Notes: generated by a model not told the origin, from the letters alone. Shown: positions 1 to 7,658, counted from the first letter of the stretch. The stretch: DNA of 9,563 bases from Legionellaceae bacterium (GCA_947473535.1 CANJFK010000015.1:1-9563), one strand, 5' to 3'. Program-made: numbers and translations.

Positions 1-808
1 ATTCGAAGAAACATTCCAAAATAAAGATGCCGACGGCACACCCATTGCTGAACTATTCACCAAGCAAGGTATTCTACCCGGTATCAAAGTCGACAAAGGC
101 GTCGTCGATCTCGCTAATACGGATAACGAAAAAGTCACTGTTGGGTTAGATGATCTGCTCGAAAGGCTCACGACGTTCAAACAACAAGGTGCTAAATTTG
201 CTAAATGGCGTAATATTTACTCCATTACTGACTGCACCCCAAGCTTAACTGCAATAAAAGCGGGCGCTGAAATGCTCGCGCGATATGCCGCCACGTGCCA
301 GTCCGTTGGTATCGTACCTATCGTCGAACCGGAAGTTTTAATGGATGGTAACCACAGCATCGAACACTGCGCTGAAGCCTCCGAAATGGTACTTCATGAA
401 TTATTCAATGCTCTTTTTATCCATCAAGTTGAATTAGAGCATATGATACTCAAACCCAGCATGATCACGTGTGGCAAAGACGTCACGCCCTTTAGTTCAC
501 CAGAAGACGTTTCTGATTTTACGCTCAGTGTATTTCGTAATACAGTGCCCGCGGCAGTCTCCGCCATTAATTTCTTGTCTGGTGGCCAAACACCTCAACA
601 AGCAACGGCGAATTTAAATGCCATCAACAGCGCGGGTTATCAACCGTGGATGCTCAGTTTCTCCTTTGGACGCGCGTTGCAAGAAGATTGCATCAGTGCT
701 TGGGGCGGGAAAACGGCGAACGTCGTAAAAGCACAGGCAGCGTTACTCAATCGCGCCCGGCTAAATAGCCTGGCCTGTTTTGGTGAATATCAAAACGATA
801 TGAAGTAA
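1..808 (+). CDS. Class I fructose-bisphosphate aldolase, 5'-truncated by the window edge
   Basis: Glycolytic and gluconeogenic enzyme that cleaves fructose-1,6-bisphosphate to dihydroxyacetone phosphate and glyceraldehyde-3-phosphate through a Schiff base, in the cytoplasm. The reading frame is open from base 2 and gives 268 residues of a family of about 340 or more, so roughly the first quarter is missing. Family motifs appear in order: GIKVDKG near visible residue 27, AKWR (catalytic Lys and substrate Arg), PIVEPEVLMDG (catalytic Glu), LEHMILKPSMI with the Schiff-base lysine at visible residue 151 (codon 452-454), and the phosphate-binding FLSGGQ. The C-terminus ends NDMK and lacks the terminal tyrosine of animal aldolases. 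It is the eukaryote-like class I type, unrelated to the zinc-dependent class II enzyme. It ends 8 bp before a hairpin and converges on the protease gene. Family assignment is firm; promoter and start lie outside the window. Confidence 0.95.
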   Translation, partial: FEETFQNKDADGTPIAELFTKQGILPGIKVDKGVVDLANTDNEKVTVGLDDLLERLTTFKQQGAKFAKWRNIYSITDCTPSLTAIKAGAEMLARYAATCQSVGIVPIVEPEVLMDGNHSIEHCAEASEMVLHELFNALFIHQVELEHMILKPSMITCGKDVTPFSSPEDVSDFTLSVFRNTVPAAVSAINFLSGGQTPQQATANLNAINSAGYQPWMLSFSFGRALQEDCISAWGGKTANVVKAQAALLNRARLNSLACFGEYQNDMK

Positions 809-816
809 AATTTATA

Positions 817-837
817 GGTTGGGCCTACGGCCCAACC
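817..837. terminator. Bidirectional terminator-like hairpin
   Basis: A perfect 9-bp stem GGTTGGGCC / GGCCCAACC with a TAC loop lies between the stop codons of the two convergent genes (stops end at 808 on + and 852 on -). On the minus strand the stem is followed by TATAAATTTTAC, a weak U-rich tract. On the plus strand only a CCTTACTCC stretch follows. It is therefore a better intrinsic terminator for the protease gene than for the aldolase gene, though it may serve both. Confidence 0.7.
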
Positions 838-851
838 CCTTACTCCAATCA

Positions 852-2471
852 TCAATCACAATCCTGATAATTCACAGCCACGTTATCCAGCGACTGTTTA
901 ACATCATCGACTGATAGTTCAAGATCCTCTGCTGCCTTGATCACGCCACATGCACCATCGTTAAAGGTGGTATAAGGCGTCCAGTAATCCATATTGGCTT
1001 TTAACATGACATGAAACGCCTGCCGCGGATCCCAGCCAGGTTGATTAGCTAATAAATAAAACAACCGATTGTATACACCACTTGAATAATGAACATCCAT
1101 GCCCCGGTGATATCGATCGGCCGTATCAATCGATCGACCATCACGACTCGGCTTATCCATAAACCGCCATGCAATATAACCACTATCTTTTTTTAAAATA
1201 TCAGCACCGATCGTCCAACTGCTTTTGCCATAAGCGTAATATTCTGCTGTTTGTGCCGCCATATCGGAAAACGATTCGTTCATACCACCCGACTGACCAA
1301 AATAGTCAAGATTTGCATGTTGCTCGGTAAACCCATGACTAATTTCATGTGCACCAACGGCTAACGAAACCAATGGATGCGTCGCCAGTTCGCCATCACC
1401 AAACGTCATTTGCTGCCCATCCCAAAATGCGTTCTCATACTCTTTGCCATAGTGGACTCGCATCACGAGCTGCATAGGCTTCGTTCCAGTCATTAATACA
1501 TCGAGATCATACCAGTTGCTGTACATCAATTTAATCATCGTGCCGGCGTACAACGCATCGTTCGACGGTGAATATCCCCCGTTCTTCACGTCATAACCAT
1601 CCCCTTCATAACCTGTCCAATAGGTATTATCGCCAGGACTACGCTCCACAGGGCAACTAAACGACATTGCTGCATTGAGGGCTTTATAACGCGAGGCCAT
1701 ATCCACCACTTTAACATGTGTGTTTTCCATGAAACAACGACCTAAAAAATCATCTCGACTCATTTCAAGTAAAGGACGATCGTTGCCGTATTGATACTCT
1801 CCCACGGTTTGATTGCCACCGGCGCCCATGCCCTGAGCGTAAACACGCGCTGTTTTTATATCATTCCATTGCACGAAAATAGCATGCGTTTTTGCATCCA
1901 TAATCGCCATTTGCCGCTCCGGTATTTTATCGTCAGCATCCAACAATACACTAACCTTATAAGCCCAAAAGGCTCGATGTTGCTCATCGATATAGACCAT
2001 CGGTGTAACCTTCGTATCGCTGATTGATTGTTCGGGGTATCGTGCTTTAAAGTTATTCAATGCCAAAGCCCCCTGTTGTACAAACTGCGATGAGGGCCGC
2101 CCTAACTCTGCAGATAAGCCTCGATACATCATGCCATTCATGCGGACGTCATGTTCAGCTTGCAGTATTGACTTAACAGAACGTGTGCTATGCAAAATGG
2201 CATAACCACCAAACACAGGAAACCCTGCGTAGTCTTGCTGCATACGCATGTGCGCTATTTTATTTTTATCAACGTGTTGGCTAATAAAACGCAGCGAGTC
2301 CGTTGACACCGCCGCGGTTGGTTTGGCATTTGGAAGCGTAAGGTGAATCATTTGGCGCAGCGTACTAAACGGTATTTTTTGTAAAGGAACAGGTTCTGCC
2401 GCGAGAACAGAGGTCGACACCGCCATGGACAGACCGATAACAAGTGGTGATAAATAAACAGGGTAATGCAT
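852..2471 (-). CDS. proA: Secreted M4-family zinc metalloprotease, ProA/Msp-like (pseudolysin type)
   Basis: Predicted preproprotein of 539 residues. A signal peptide covers about residues 1-25 (hydrophobic core, cleavage near VLA-A). An FTP/PepSY-type propeptide runs from about 28 to 205 and contains QDYAGFPVFGGYAILH. The mature thermolysin-like domain starts near 212. Zinc and catalytic residues are present: HEISH at 375-379, third ligand Glu399 in GMNESFSD, and proton-donor His461 in DVHYSSGVYN. The substrate-side motif HYGKEYENAFWDG lies at 340-352. Cysteines 246/273 and 508/538 match the two disulfides of pseudolysin. There is no C-terminal PPC extension. Secretion by a type II system with autocatalytic maturation is how known relatives work, and is inferred here. 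In Legionella the closest recalled homologue is ProA (Msp, about 543 residues); this symbol is unrelated to proline biosynthesis. A strong Shine-Dalgarno (AAGGAG, 7 bp before ATG) supports the start. It stands alone, divergent from aroQ. Confidence 0.95.
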   Translation of the reverse strand: MHYPVYLSPLVIGLSMAVSTSVLAAEPVPLQKIPFSTLRQMIHLTLPNAKPTAAVSTDSLRFISQHVDKNKIAHMRMQQDYAGFPVFGGYAILHSTRSVKSILQAEHDVRMNGMMYRGLSAELGRPSSQFVQQGALALNNFKARYPEQSISDTKVTPMVYIDEQHRAFWAYKVSVLLDADDKIPERQMAIMDAKTHAIFVQWNDIKTARVYAQGMGAGGNQTVGEYQYGNDRPLLEMSRDDFLGRCFMENTHVKVVDMASRYKALNAAMSFSCPVERSPGDNTYWTGYEGDGYDVKNGGYSPSNDALYAGTMIKLMYSNWYDLDVLMTGTKPMQLVMRVHYGKEYENAFWDGQQMTFGDGELATHPLVSLAVGAHEISHGFTEQHANLDYFGQSGGMNESFSDMAAQTAEYYAYGKSSWTIGADILKKDSGYIAWRFMDKPSRDGRSIDTADRYHRGMDVHYSSGVYNRLFYLLANQPGWDPRQAFHVMLKANMDYWTPYTTFNDGACGVIKAAEDLELSVDDVKQSLDNVAVNYQDCD

Positions 2472-2523
2472 GTTATAACTCCTTTAATCACAGATACGCC
2501 AAGGATAAGGATCCTGAAAACGT

Positions 2524-2577
2524 CTATGTTGTTAGTTGGACTTCACTCAGTATATTTTCCATATACACGGAACATAG
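2524..2577. promoter_or_regulatory. Nested inverted repeats upstream of the protease gene, possible operator
   Basis: The region 2472-2730 between the divergent protease and aroQ genes is AT-rich. It holds CTATGTT (2524-2530) facing AACATAG (2571-2577), and within that pair GTATAT-TTTCC-ATATAC (2550-2566), a perfect 6-bp dyad. Reading toward the protease, TATACT (complement of 2549-2554) is a fair -10 element that overlaps the inner dyad, but I find no good -35 at the right distance. A regulator bound to the dyad would block this -10. A further small dyad GCCGA-GATCA-TCGGC lies at 2652-2666. Function is inferred only. Confidence 0.35.
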
Positions 2578-2670
2578 ATAATCAAATATTCATAAAAAAA
2601 TCAAGCGATATAAATTAAAAAAAAATATTGCGCCAATCGTGCGGACATCGTGCCGAGATCATCGGCCATA

Positions 2671-2699
2671 TAGACATTTAAATAAAAATCAGGCAAAAT
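2671..2699 (+). promoter_or_regulatory. Possible promoter for the aroQ-accB-accC-prmA operon
   Basis: TAGACA (2671-2676, five of six matches to the -35 consensus) is followed after 17 bp by CAAAAT (2694-2699, four of six matches to the -10 consensus). Transcription would begin near 2706 and give a leader of about 25 nt. An alternative -10, TAAAAT at 2703-2708, has no matching -35. This is a weak call by eye. Confidence 0.3.
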
Positions 2700-2730
2700 C
2701 GCTAAAATATTGTACTGAACTGCGCATTGA

Positions 2731-3168
2731 ATGAAAAAAATACTCGTTTTGCATGGACCAAACTTGAATTTGCTCGGCTTACGAGAACCAGCCGTCTATG
2801 GCCACGCTACATTGGCGCAACTTAATGAGCAACTAGCCCAACGAGCGAGCAAGTCAGGCTTTACGCTGGCCGCAATACAAAGCAATAGCGAATCCGAATT
2901 AATTAACACCGTGCACCAAGCGCTAACGGATCAGACAGCATATCTGATTATTAACCCAGCCGCGTATACACATACGAGTATTGCGCTTCGAGATGCACTT
3001 CTAGCCACACAGATCCCGTTTGTTGAAGTTCATATTAGCAACATTCATGCTCGTGAGACGTTCAGGCATCATTCCTATTTTTCTGATATCGCCCAAGGGG
3101 TTATCAGTGGTTTTGGTACACAGGGTTACTTGTTGGCATTACAAGCCATTATTGAAAGAGAGAGCTAA
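2731..3168 (+). CDS. aroQ: Type II 3-dehydroquinate dehydratase
   Basis: Third step of the shikimate pathway: anti-elimination of water from 3-dehydroquinate to give 3-dehydroshikimate, usually by a dodecameric cytoplasmic enzyme. The 145-residue length is typical. The N-terminus [22 protein letters not shown] supplies Asn11, Arg18 and the catalytic Tyr23. VEVHISN gives His101, and RETFRHHS gives Arg112. Two positions differ from the motifs I remember: NPAAYTHTS instead of NPGAYTHTS (Ala77), and [10 protein letters not shown] instead of the common QSNxEGELID. The start is fixed by the conserved N-terminus, yet no clear Shine-Dalgarno precedes the ATG, so it may be weakly translated or read from a short leader. 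First gene of a tight operon; the aroQ-accBC linkage recurs in many proteobacteria. Confidence 0.96.
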   Translation: MKKILVLHGPNLNLLGLREPAVYGHATLAQLNEQLAQRASKSGFTLAAIQSNSESELINTVHQALTDQTAYLIINPAAYTHTSIALRDALLATQIPFVEVHISNIHARETFRHHSYFSDIAQGVISGFGTQGYLLALQAIIERES

Positions 3169-3173
3169 CATCA

Positions 3174-3632
3174 ATGGATATTCGCAAGATTAGAAAATTA
3201 ATAGAATTACTGGAAGAAACAGGTATTTCGGAAATTGAAATCAAAGAAGGTGAAGAGTCATTACGTCTAAGTCGACACGGTTACGCGACGGAAGCACCCT
3301 CTCAAAAATATATACCAACACATTATGCGCCGCATCCGCAGCACACGGCCATCAATCAGGCAGCGGATAAACAACCCGTAGAATCCCCTGTCTCATCAGG
3401 TCATAGCGTTCGATCACCAATGGTTGGAACGATGTATACGTCCCCATCGCCAGAAGCGCCCCTGTTCGTCACCGTAGGGCAATCCGTAAAAATCGGTGAA
3501 ACATTGTGCATCATTGAAGCCATGAAAATGTTTAACGAAATTGAGGCCGATCGCGCTGGCGTGGTTACCGCCATTCTTGTTGCAAACGGTGAGCCAGTTG
3601 AATATGACCAGCCCCTATTTACGATAGAATAA
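3174..3632 (+). CDS. accB: Biotin carboxyl carrier protein of acetyl-CoA carboxylase
   Basis: Carries the biotin that is carboxylated by AccC and then used by the AccAD carboxyltransferase to make malonyl-CoA for fatty acid synthesis. The protein has 152 residues: an N-terminal helical region (1-35, [19 protein letters not shown]), a flexible Pro/His/Gln-rich linker (about 37-78), and a C-terminal biotinyl domain. The biotinylation site is Lys118 in EAMKM, 34 residues from the end as in E. coli AccB. The domain closes with [20 protein letters not shown]-type Shine-Dalgarno lies inside the 3' end of aroQ. The gap to aroQ is 5 bp and to accC 11 bp, so co-translation with accC is likely. accA and accD are not in the window. 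Confidence 0.97.
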   Translation: MDIRKIRKLIELLEETGISEIEIKEGEESLRLSRHGYATEAPSQKYIPTHYAPHPQHTAINQAADKQPVESPVSSGHSVRSPMVGTMYTSPSPEAPLFVTVGQSVKIGETLCIIEAMKMFNEIEADRAGVVTAILVANGEPVEYDQPLFTIE

Positions 3633-3643
3633 GAGATCTGAAC

Positions 3644-4990
3644 ATGTTAAGTAAAATAGTTATTGCCAATCGCGGTGAAATTGCATTACGTATTTTACGT
3701 GCGTGCAAAGAACTTCGTATTAAAACGGTTGCCGTGCATTCCGATATCGACAAGGATTTATTACACGTACGTCTTGCAGATGAAACCGTTTGTATTGGCC
3801 CCGCGGCTTCACAAAAAAGCTATTTGAATATTCCGGCAATTATTTCTGCCGCGGAGATTACTGATGCTGTTGCTATCCACCCGGGTTATGGTTTTTTATC
3901 TGAAAATGCTGACTTTGCTGACATCGTCGAGCAAAGTGGTTTTCGCTTCATCGGCCCTCGTGCAGAAACCATTCGTTTAATGGGCGATAAAGTGTGCGCC
4001 ATTGCTGCCATGAAAAAAGCAGGGGTTCCTTGCGTACCAGGCTCCGATGGCCCGTTATCTGACGATGATTTTCTTAATTTATCATTGGGACGAAAAATTG
4101 GTTACCCGGTCATTATTAAAGCGGCGGGTGGCGGCGGCGGCCGTGGCATGCGCGTCGTGCACACGGAAGCTAATTTACTCAATGCCATTGCTCTCACGCG
4201 TAGCGAAGCAAAAGCCGCCTTTAATAATCCTATCGTTTACATGGAAAAATTTCTAGAAAATCCGCGTCACATCGAATTCCAAGTGCTGGGTGATGGCAAA
4301 GGGCATGCAGTGCATTTGGGCGAGCGTGATTGCTCCATGCAACGCCGCCATCAAAAAGTCGTCGAAGAAGCGCCGGCGCCCGGCATCAGTCCCAAATTAC
4401 GCCAGAAAATAGGCGATCGCGTGGTAAAAGCCTGCCGAGAAATGCAATACCGGGGCGCGGGGACATTCGAATTTTTGTATCAAGACGGTTGTTTCTATTT
4501 CATCGAAATGAATACTCGGATCCAAGTGGAGCACCCTGTAACAGAAATGATTACGGGCATTGATCTGATTAAAGAGCAAATTAAAATAGCCAGTGACATT
4601 CCTTTTACGCTGACGCAAGATGCCATCAAATTTCGCGGCCATGCAGTAGAATGCCGAATCAATGCAGAAGATCCAAAAACGTTCATGCCATCCCCTGGTA
4701 CAATCAAATTGTTACATCAGCCTGGCGGGCCTGGCATCCGCTTTGATTCACATATTTACAGCAGCTACACGGTACCACCCAATTATGATTCCATGATCGG
4801 TAAATTAATCGGGTTTGGTGAAACACGAGAAGAAGCGTTCGCTCGCGTTCGCAATGCGTTAGATGAAATTATTATCGACGGCATTAAAACCAATATTGAA
4901 TTACACCAGCATATTATTCGTGACAAAGCCTTCATTGAAGGCGGAACAAATATCCACTACTTAGAAAAAATGTTGAAGGAATCGATTTAA
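3644..4990 (+). CDS. accC: Biotin carboxylase subunit of acetyl-CoA carboxylase
   Basis: ATP-dependent carboxylation of biotin on AccB with bicarbonate, the first half-reaction of acetyl-CoA carboxylase. The 448 residues align with E. coli AccC (449) without visible gaps as I remember that sequence. The N-terminal domain begins [20 protein letters not shown]. The ATP-grasp domain (about 115-330) contains GDKV (Lys116), [13 protein letters not shown] (Lys159 and the glycine-rich loop), [20 protein letters not shown], and [16 protein letters not shown] with the metal ligand Glu and catalytic Arg (288 and 292 in E. coli numbering). The C-terminal domain includes [14 protein letters not shown] and ends [12 protein letters not shown]. 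The stop codon directly abuts the prmA ATG. Confidence 0.98.
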   Translation: MLSKIVIANRGEIALRILRACKELRIKTVAVHSDIDKDLLHVRLADETVCIGPAASQKSYLNIPAIISAAEITDAVAIHPGYGFLSENADFADIVEQSGFRFIGPRAETIRLMGDKVCAIAAMKKAGVPCVPGSDGPLSDDDFLNLSLGRKIGYPVIIKAAGGGGGRGMRVVHTEANLLNAIALTRSEAKAAFNNPIVYMEKFLENPRHIEFQVLGDGKGHAVHLGERDCSMQRRHQKVVEEAPAPGISPKLRQKIGDRVVKACREMQYRGAGTFEFLYQDGCFYFIEMNTRIQVEHPVTEMITGIDLIKEQIKIASDIPFTLTQDAIKFRGHAVECRINAEDPKTFMPSPGTIKLLHQPGGPGIRFDSHIYSSYTVPPNYDSMIGKLIGFGETREEAFARVRNALDEIIIDGIKTNIELHQHIIRDKAFIEGGTNIHYLEKMLKESI

Positions 4991-5884
4991 ATGTTGCAAT
5001 TACTAATCGAACAATGCCACTGTGATGAAGTCGAGTTACTGAGTGACGCACTGGAAGAAACCGGCGCATTATCAGTGACCCTAACGGATCAATATGACGA
5101 GCCCATTTTGGAACCAGCGCCTGGCGCTATTCCTTTATGGACAAATGTCGTCATGACCGCTTTGTTCGAAGAAGCAAGCGATGCTGAGCAAGCATTAAAA
5201 ACGTTGTCAGCCCAGTATCCACATTTAACATTCTCCACACACCTGCTGCCCGACCAAGATTGGGAGCGAACCTGCATGATCGATTTCAAACCACAACACT
5301 TTGGCCAACGCCTCTGGGTTTGCCCATCGTGGATCGCGCCACCGGAACCAGATGCCGTTAATTTGATCTTAGACCCAGGGCTCGCCTTTGGCACCGGCAC
5401 ACACCAAACAACGTCTTTGTGCCTGACATGGTTAGAACAAGCCAATCTTCAACAGCAATACGTCATCGACTACGGCTGCGGCTCCGGTATTTTGGGGCTT
5501 GCTGCTTTAAAGTTAGGTGCGCAACATGTTTCTGCCGTTGATATTGACGAACAGGCACTGCTCGCTACCCAAAACAATGCACTGAACAATGGCATAACGG
5601 CAACACAATTAACCGTTGGCCAACCGGAGCTTCTTCAAACCCCAGTCGATTTAATTATTGCCAACATCCTGCTTACGCCATTACTTACATTACAAAAACG
5701 CTTCCGTGAGTTACTTAACAACGCGGGTATGCTGGTCGTTTCTGGTCTATTGGTCGATCAGATAAGCACCTTAATTGATACTTATCATACTGATTTTATT
5801 CATCATGCAACTTTTTTACAAGACGACTGGGCGCTGGTTGTGTTTACACCTCGCATGATCGCCGAAAACCGAGCGATACATTAG
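4991..5884 (+). CDS. prmA: Ribosomal protein L11 methyltransferase
   Basis: S-adenosylmethionine-dependent enzyme that trimethylates lysines and the N-terminus of ribosomal protein L11. The 297 residues compare with about 293 in E. coli. An N-terminal substrate-recognition domain (about 1-90, with QDWERTCMIDFKP at 89-101) precedes the class I methyltransferase domain: DPGLAFGTGTH at 128-138, the SAM-binding YGCGSGILG at 161-169, acidic VDID at 183-186, and NILLTPL at 225-231 where the family usually has NILAxPL. The ATG follows the accC TAA with no gap, and an AAGGA Shine-Dalgarno (4976-4980) sits inside accC, so coupling is likely. It is the last gene of the operon. Its stop is only 6 bp from the convergent orphan gene, with no terminator between. 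Confidence 0.96.
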   Translation: MLQLLIEQCHCDEVELLSDALEETGALSVTLTDQYDEPILEPAPGAIPLWTNVVMTALFEEASDAEQALKTLSAQYPHLTFSTHLLPDQDWERTCMIDFKPQHFGQRLWVCPSWIAPPEPDAVNLILDPGLAFGTGTHQTTSLCLTWLEQANLQQQYVIDYGCGSGILGLAALKLGAQHVSAVDIDEQALLATQNNALNNGITATQLTVGQPELLQTPVDLIIANILLTPLLTLQKRFRELLNNAGMLVVSGLLVDQISTLIDTYHTDFIHHATFLQDDWALVVFTPRMIAENRAIH

Positions 5885-5890
5885 CGACCC

Positions 5891-6496
5891 CTAATATTCT
5901 TCGGTTGAATGCCATCGAGGTGTATATCGAGACGATTTATCATCATCCAATTTTTCATCGTTATTAAATGCTGGCGAGTTGTAATGTGCTTTCTCATCAG
6001 CAACTAGAAAATTATTGTATTGTATGCGAGAAGCTCCACTTGCGCTCGTATTTTTCGCTTCAGCGCGCTGACGTTGGGTCATCGACTCATCAGCGTCAGA
6101 ATCAGAATCAGAAATCGCACCTAAATTCATAGTGGACCAAGCTTCATTTTCTTCAAAAATATCACCATCAAGCGGCTCTAGATTAAATTTAACTGATAAA
6201 TGCCCCGCATAGTAGTCCTTAAACCGCTCAACACTAAACCCTCCTTGATAAGCATCAAGCGCTCGCCAAGCGCCCCAATCATCTAAGTCAGAATTTAGTT
6301 CATCCATCCAATTATTTATAGTAAGGCAATGTACATAAGCATCCACATACTCGTCGCAGCGCTGTTGATGCACCGCATCACTGGTTCGTTCATCCACTGG
6401 CACGTGCATGCTTTCATAGATTAAAACGGCCAAACGAAACGTTTGACCATATGCATCGGATTCAGTAAAACCATATTGAGCACAATTAAATGGCAT
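5891..6496 (-). CDS. Hypothetical acidic protein, no recognised family
   Basis: I do not recognise this protein. From the preferred start at 6496 it has 201 residues; an in-frame ATG at 6502 would add two. It is strongly acidic: 38 Asp/Glu against 16 Lys/Arg in the longer form. There is no signal peptide or membrane segment. Residues 1-110 look folded and aromatic-rich, for example DDWGAWRALDAYQGGF and FKDYYAGHL. Then comes a Ser-Asp stretch (AISDSDSDADES) and a polar, probably disordered C-terminal third ending HSTEEY. In a Legionella-like genome such an orphan could be a type IV effector, but nothing here proves that and the tail is not a classic E-block. It lies behind mdh on the same strand, 142 bp away and separated by a mobile element. 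Before that insertion the gap would have been 21 bp, suggesting former co-transcription with mdh. Confidence 0.7.
   Translation of the reverse strand: MPFNCAQYGFTESDAYGQTFRLAVLIYESMHVPVDERTSDAVHQQRCDEYVDAYVHCLTINNWMDELNSDLDDWGAWRALDAYQGGFSVERFKDYYAGHLSVKFNLEPLDGDIFEENEAWSTMNLGAISDSDSDADESMTQRQRAEAKNTSASGASRIQYNNFLVADEKAHYNSPAFNNDEKLDDDKSSRYTPRWHSTEEY
6096..6113. repeat. Three tandem TCAGAA hexamers inside the orphan gene
   Basis: Three exact copies of TCAGAA read, on the minus strand, as alternating GAT and TCT codons and encode the SDSDSD stretch. Because the unit is 6 bp, slippage would add or remove Ser-Asp pairs without breaking the frame. Confidence 0.85.
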
Positions 6497-6502
6497 AAAC
6501 AT

Positions 6503-6507
6503 TCCTT
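6503..6507 (-). promoter_or_regulatory. Ribosome binding site that decides the orphan gene start
   Basis: On the minus strand AAGGA directly abuts the ATG at 6502 (spacing 0), too close for initiation there. It lies 6 bp before the in-frame ATG at 6496, which is ideal. The start is therefore set at 6496 instead of 6502. Confidence 0.6.
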
Positions 6508-6515
6508 AAAAAAAG

Positions 6516-6644
6516 CATCAATCGTAACTGCTCACTCCGTACGTCATCCCGAGTGCCGCGAGGGATCTCCGAATGTGGCGCTGCGCCAACGCCAGGAGAT
6601 CCCTCGCGGCACTCGGGATGACGTATGAGTAGTTACCATCAATC
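6516..6644. repeat. 8-bp direct repeat pair (target-site duplication) around mobile element copy 1
   Basis: CATCAATC occurs at 6516-6523 and again at 6637-6644, exactly abutting the outer ends of the element at 6524-6636. The bases beyond differ, so the duplication is 8 bp. On the minus strand it reads GATTGATG: the last mdh codon GAT, the stop TGA, and TG. Confidence 0.85.
6524..6636. mobile_element. MITE-like palindromic element, copy 1 (113 bp), IS66-type ends
   Basis: Terminal inverted repeats are GTAACTGCTCA (6524-6534) and TGAGTAGTTAC (6626-6636), 10 of 11 matching. Inside them is a perfect 31-bp inverted repeat, 6540-6570 against 6595-6625, whose arm starts TACGTCATCCCGAG. The left side carries 5 extra bases, CTCCG (6535-6539). 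The 24-base centre contains a small hairpin TGGCG-CTG-CGCCA (6576-6588). Each arm is itself a short dyad (ATCCC-N11-GGGAT). No coding frame of note is inside, so it needs a transposase in trans. A perfect 8-bp duplication flanks it. GTAA termini with 8-bp duplications match IS66 as I remember that family; this is inference. It lies between mdh and the orphan gene, where the transcript would form a very stable hairpin. Confidence 0.85.
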
Positions 6645-7658
6645 AAGCAAACCTAGTGATTTAACCGCATCTCGCTCAGAACGCAACTCATTTAACGTTT
6701 CGTTAAATTTGATTTGACTATACTCATTAAATGTCAAACCTTCGACCACTCGCACCACACCGTGCTCAAGACCAACTCGTCGCACAAAACCATGCTCACG
6801 TCGACAAGGAAATGAGAAAATCAACCCTTCATCCACACCATATTCACCGAGAGAAGGACGAGAGACGGAAAAGGTTTCACCTTCGCGAGTGTCGGTCACC
6901 AAGTGATTCACGCCTTGCACGATAGCATTAGCAGCGGACGCAGCGGACGACGCACCTCGCGCTTTCAATATCGCAGCACCCCGTTGCTGTACGGTCGGCA
7001 CAAAGGTATCTTTTAACCAGGCCTCATTGTTAATGACGGTTGCAGCTGGTAATCCATTGATTTTAGCGTTATAAAAATCAGGGAATTGAGTTGAAGAATG
7101 ATTTCCCCAAACGGTCATTTGAGTAACCGCCATGATATCTACACCCGCTTTTTTAGCCAGTTGTGTGCGTGCACGCAATTCATCCAGCGTCGTCATGGCA
7201 TAAAAGCGATCATCTGGAATATCTTTAGCATGGTGTTTGGCAATCAAACAATTGGTATTGCATGGGTTACCCACAACAAAAACGCGCACATCATTGCTCG
7301 CATAATCATTGATCGCACGGCCTTGATTAATAAAAATACCACCATTGATTTGCAATAGATCGGAGCGTTCCATGCCTTGTTTTCGAGGCACTGATCCAAC
7401 CAGAAGAGCCCAGTTCACGCCATCCATTGCTTGTTTCAAATCAGACGTACAAACAATCCGCTTCAACCGAGGGAAAGCGCAATCATCCAATTCCATTGCC
7501 ACGCCTTCTAGTGCAGGGAGAGATTGTTCGAGCTCAAGTAAATTTAATTCAACATCAACATGCTCACCAAACATTTGTCCTGACGCTATGCGGAACAACA
7601 ACGCGTAACCAATTTGTCCGGCAGCACCACTAACCGCTATTCGCACTCTTTCATTCAT
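6639..7658 (-). CDS. mdh: Malate dehydrogenase (NAD-dependent, type 2)
   Basis: Interconverts malate and oxaloacetate in the TCA cycle. The protein has 339 residues where type-2 enzymes usually have about 325-330. The Rossmann motif GAAGQIGY lies at 11-18. Substrate arginines Arg92 and Arg98 are in PRKQGMER, and VVGNPCNTN is at 128-136. Asp159 and Arg162 are in TTLDELR, and catalytic His187 is in [11 protein letters not shown]. Part of the extra length is an imperfect tandem duplication near residues 288-308 ([10 protein letters not shown], then [11 protein letters not shown]). All catalytic residues are intact, so it should be active. GAGGA 7 bp before the ATG supports the start. It is divergent from hemW. 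Its stop codon lies within the 8-bp target duplication of mobile element copy 1, but the coding sequence is unharmed. Confidence 0.96.
   Translation of the reverse strand: MNERVRIAVSGAAGQIGYALLFRIASGQMFGEHVDVELNLLELEQSLPALEGVAMELDDCAFPRLKRIVCTSDLKQAMDGVNWALLVGSVPRKQGMERSDLLQINGGIFINQGRAINDYASNDVRVFVVGNPCNTNCLIAKHHAKDIPDDRFYAMTTLDELRARTQLAKKAGVDIMAVTQMTVWGNHSSTQFPDFYNAKINGLPAATVINNEAWLKDTFVPTVQQRGAAILKARGASSAASAANAIVQGVNHLVTDTREGETFSVSRPSLGEYGVDEGLIFSFPCRREHGFVRRVGLEHGVVRVVEGLTFNEYSQIKFNETLNELRSERDAVKSLGLLD
6738..6797 (-). repeat. Imperfect 30-bp tandem duplication inside mdh
   Basis: On the minus strand two consecutive units begin GAG-CAY-GGT and continue NNN-GTG-CGA, at 6797-6768 and from 6767. 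They encode [10 protein letters not shown] and [11 protein letters not shown]. The type-2 malate dehydrogenases I remember have a single such segment (ENGEYKIVQGL-like). The frame is kept. Confidence 0.6.

Noticed and set aside
1791..2027. 78-codon plus-strand frame inside the protease gene
   Set aside because: It is antisense to the propeptide and mature-domain junction of a well-supported gene, with no ribosome site or family features.
2591..2628. A-rich tracts before aroQ considered as an origin or UP element
   Set aside because: No DnaA boxes or iterons accompany them; low-complexity AT sequence is common in such divergent regions.
4047..4707. Open frames on other strands and frames within accC
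   Set aside because: They overlap strongly conserved AccC sequence, have no ribosome sites or recognisable products, and are expected shadows of the gene.
5089..5445. 118-codon antisense open frame within prmA
   Set aside because: It covers the conserved methyltransferase motifs on the other strand, and its product is not recognisable.
6540..6625. Perfect 31-bp inverted repeat considered as an ordinary rho-independent terminator of mdh
   Set aside because: It has much longer arms than a terminator, no U-tract directly after the stem (a T7 run comes 9 bases after the element end), a second related copy after hemW, and 8-bp flanking duplications. A mobile element explains all of this better, though it may still end transcription.
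6443..6628. 61-codon plus-strand frame running through mobile element copy 1
   Set aside because: It begins inside the orphan gene and is mostly the palindromic element; it has no Shine-Dalgarno and no plausible product.
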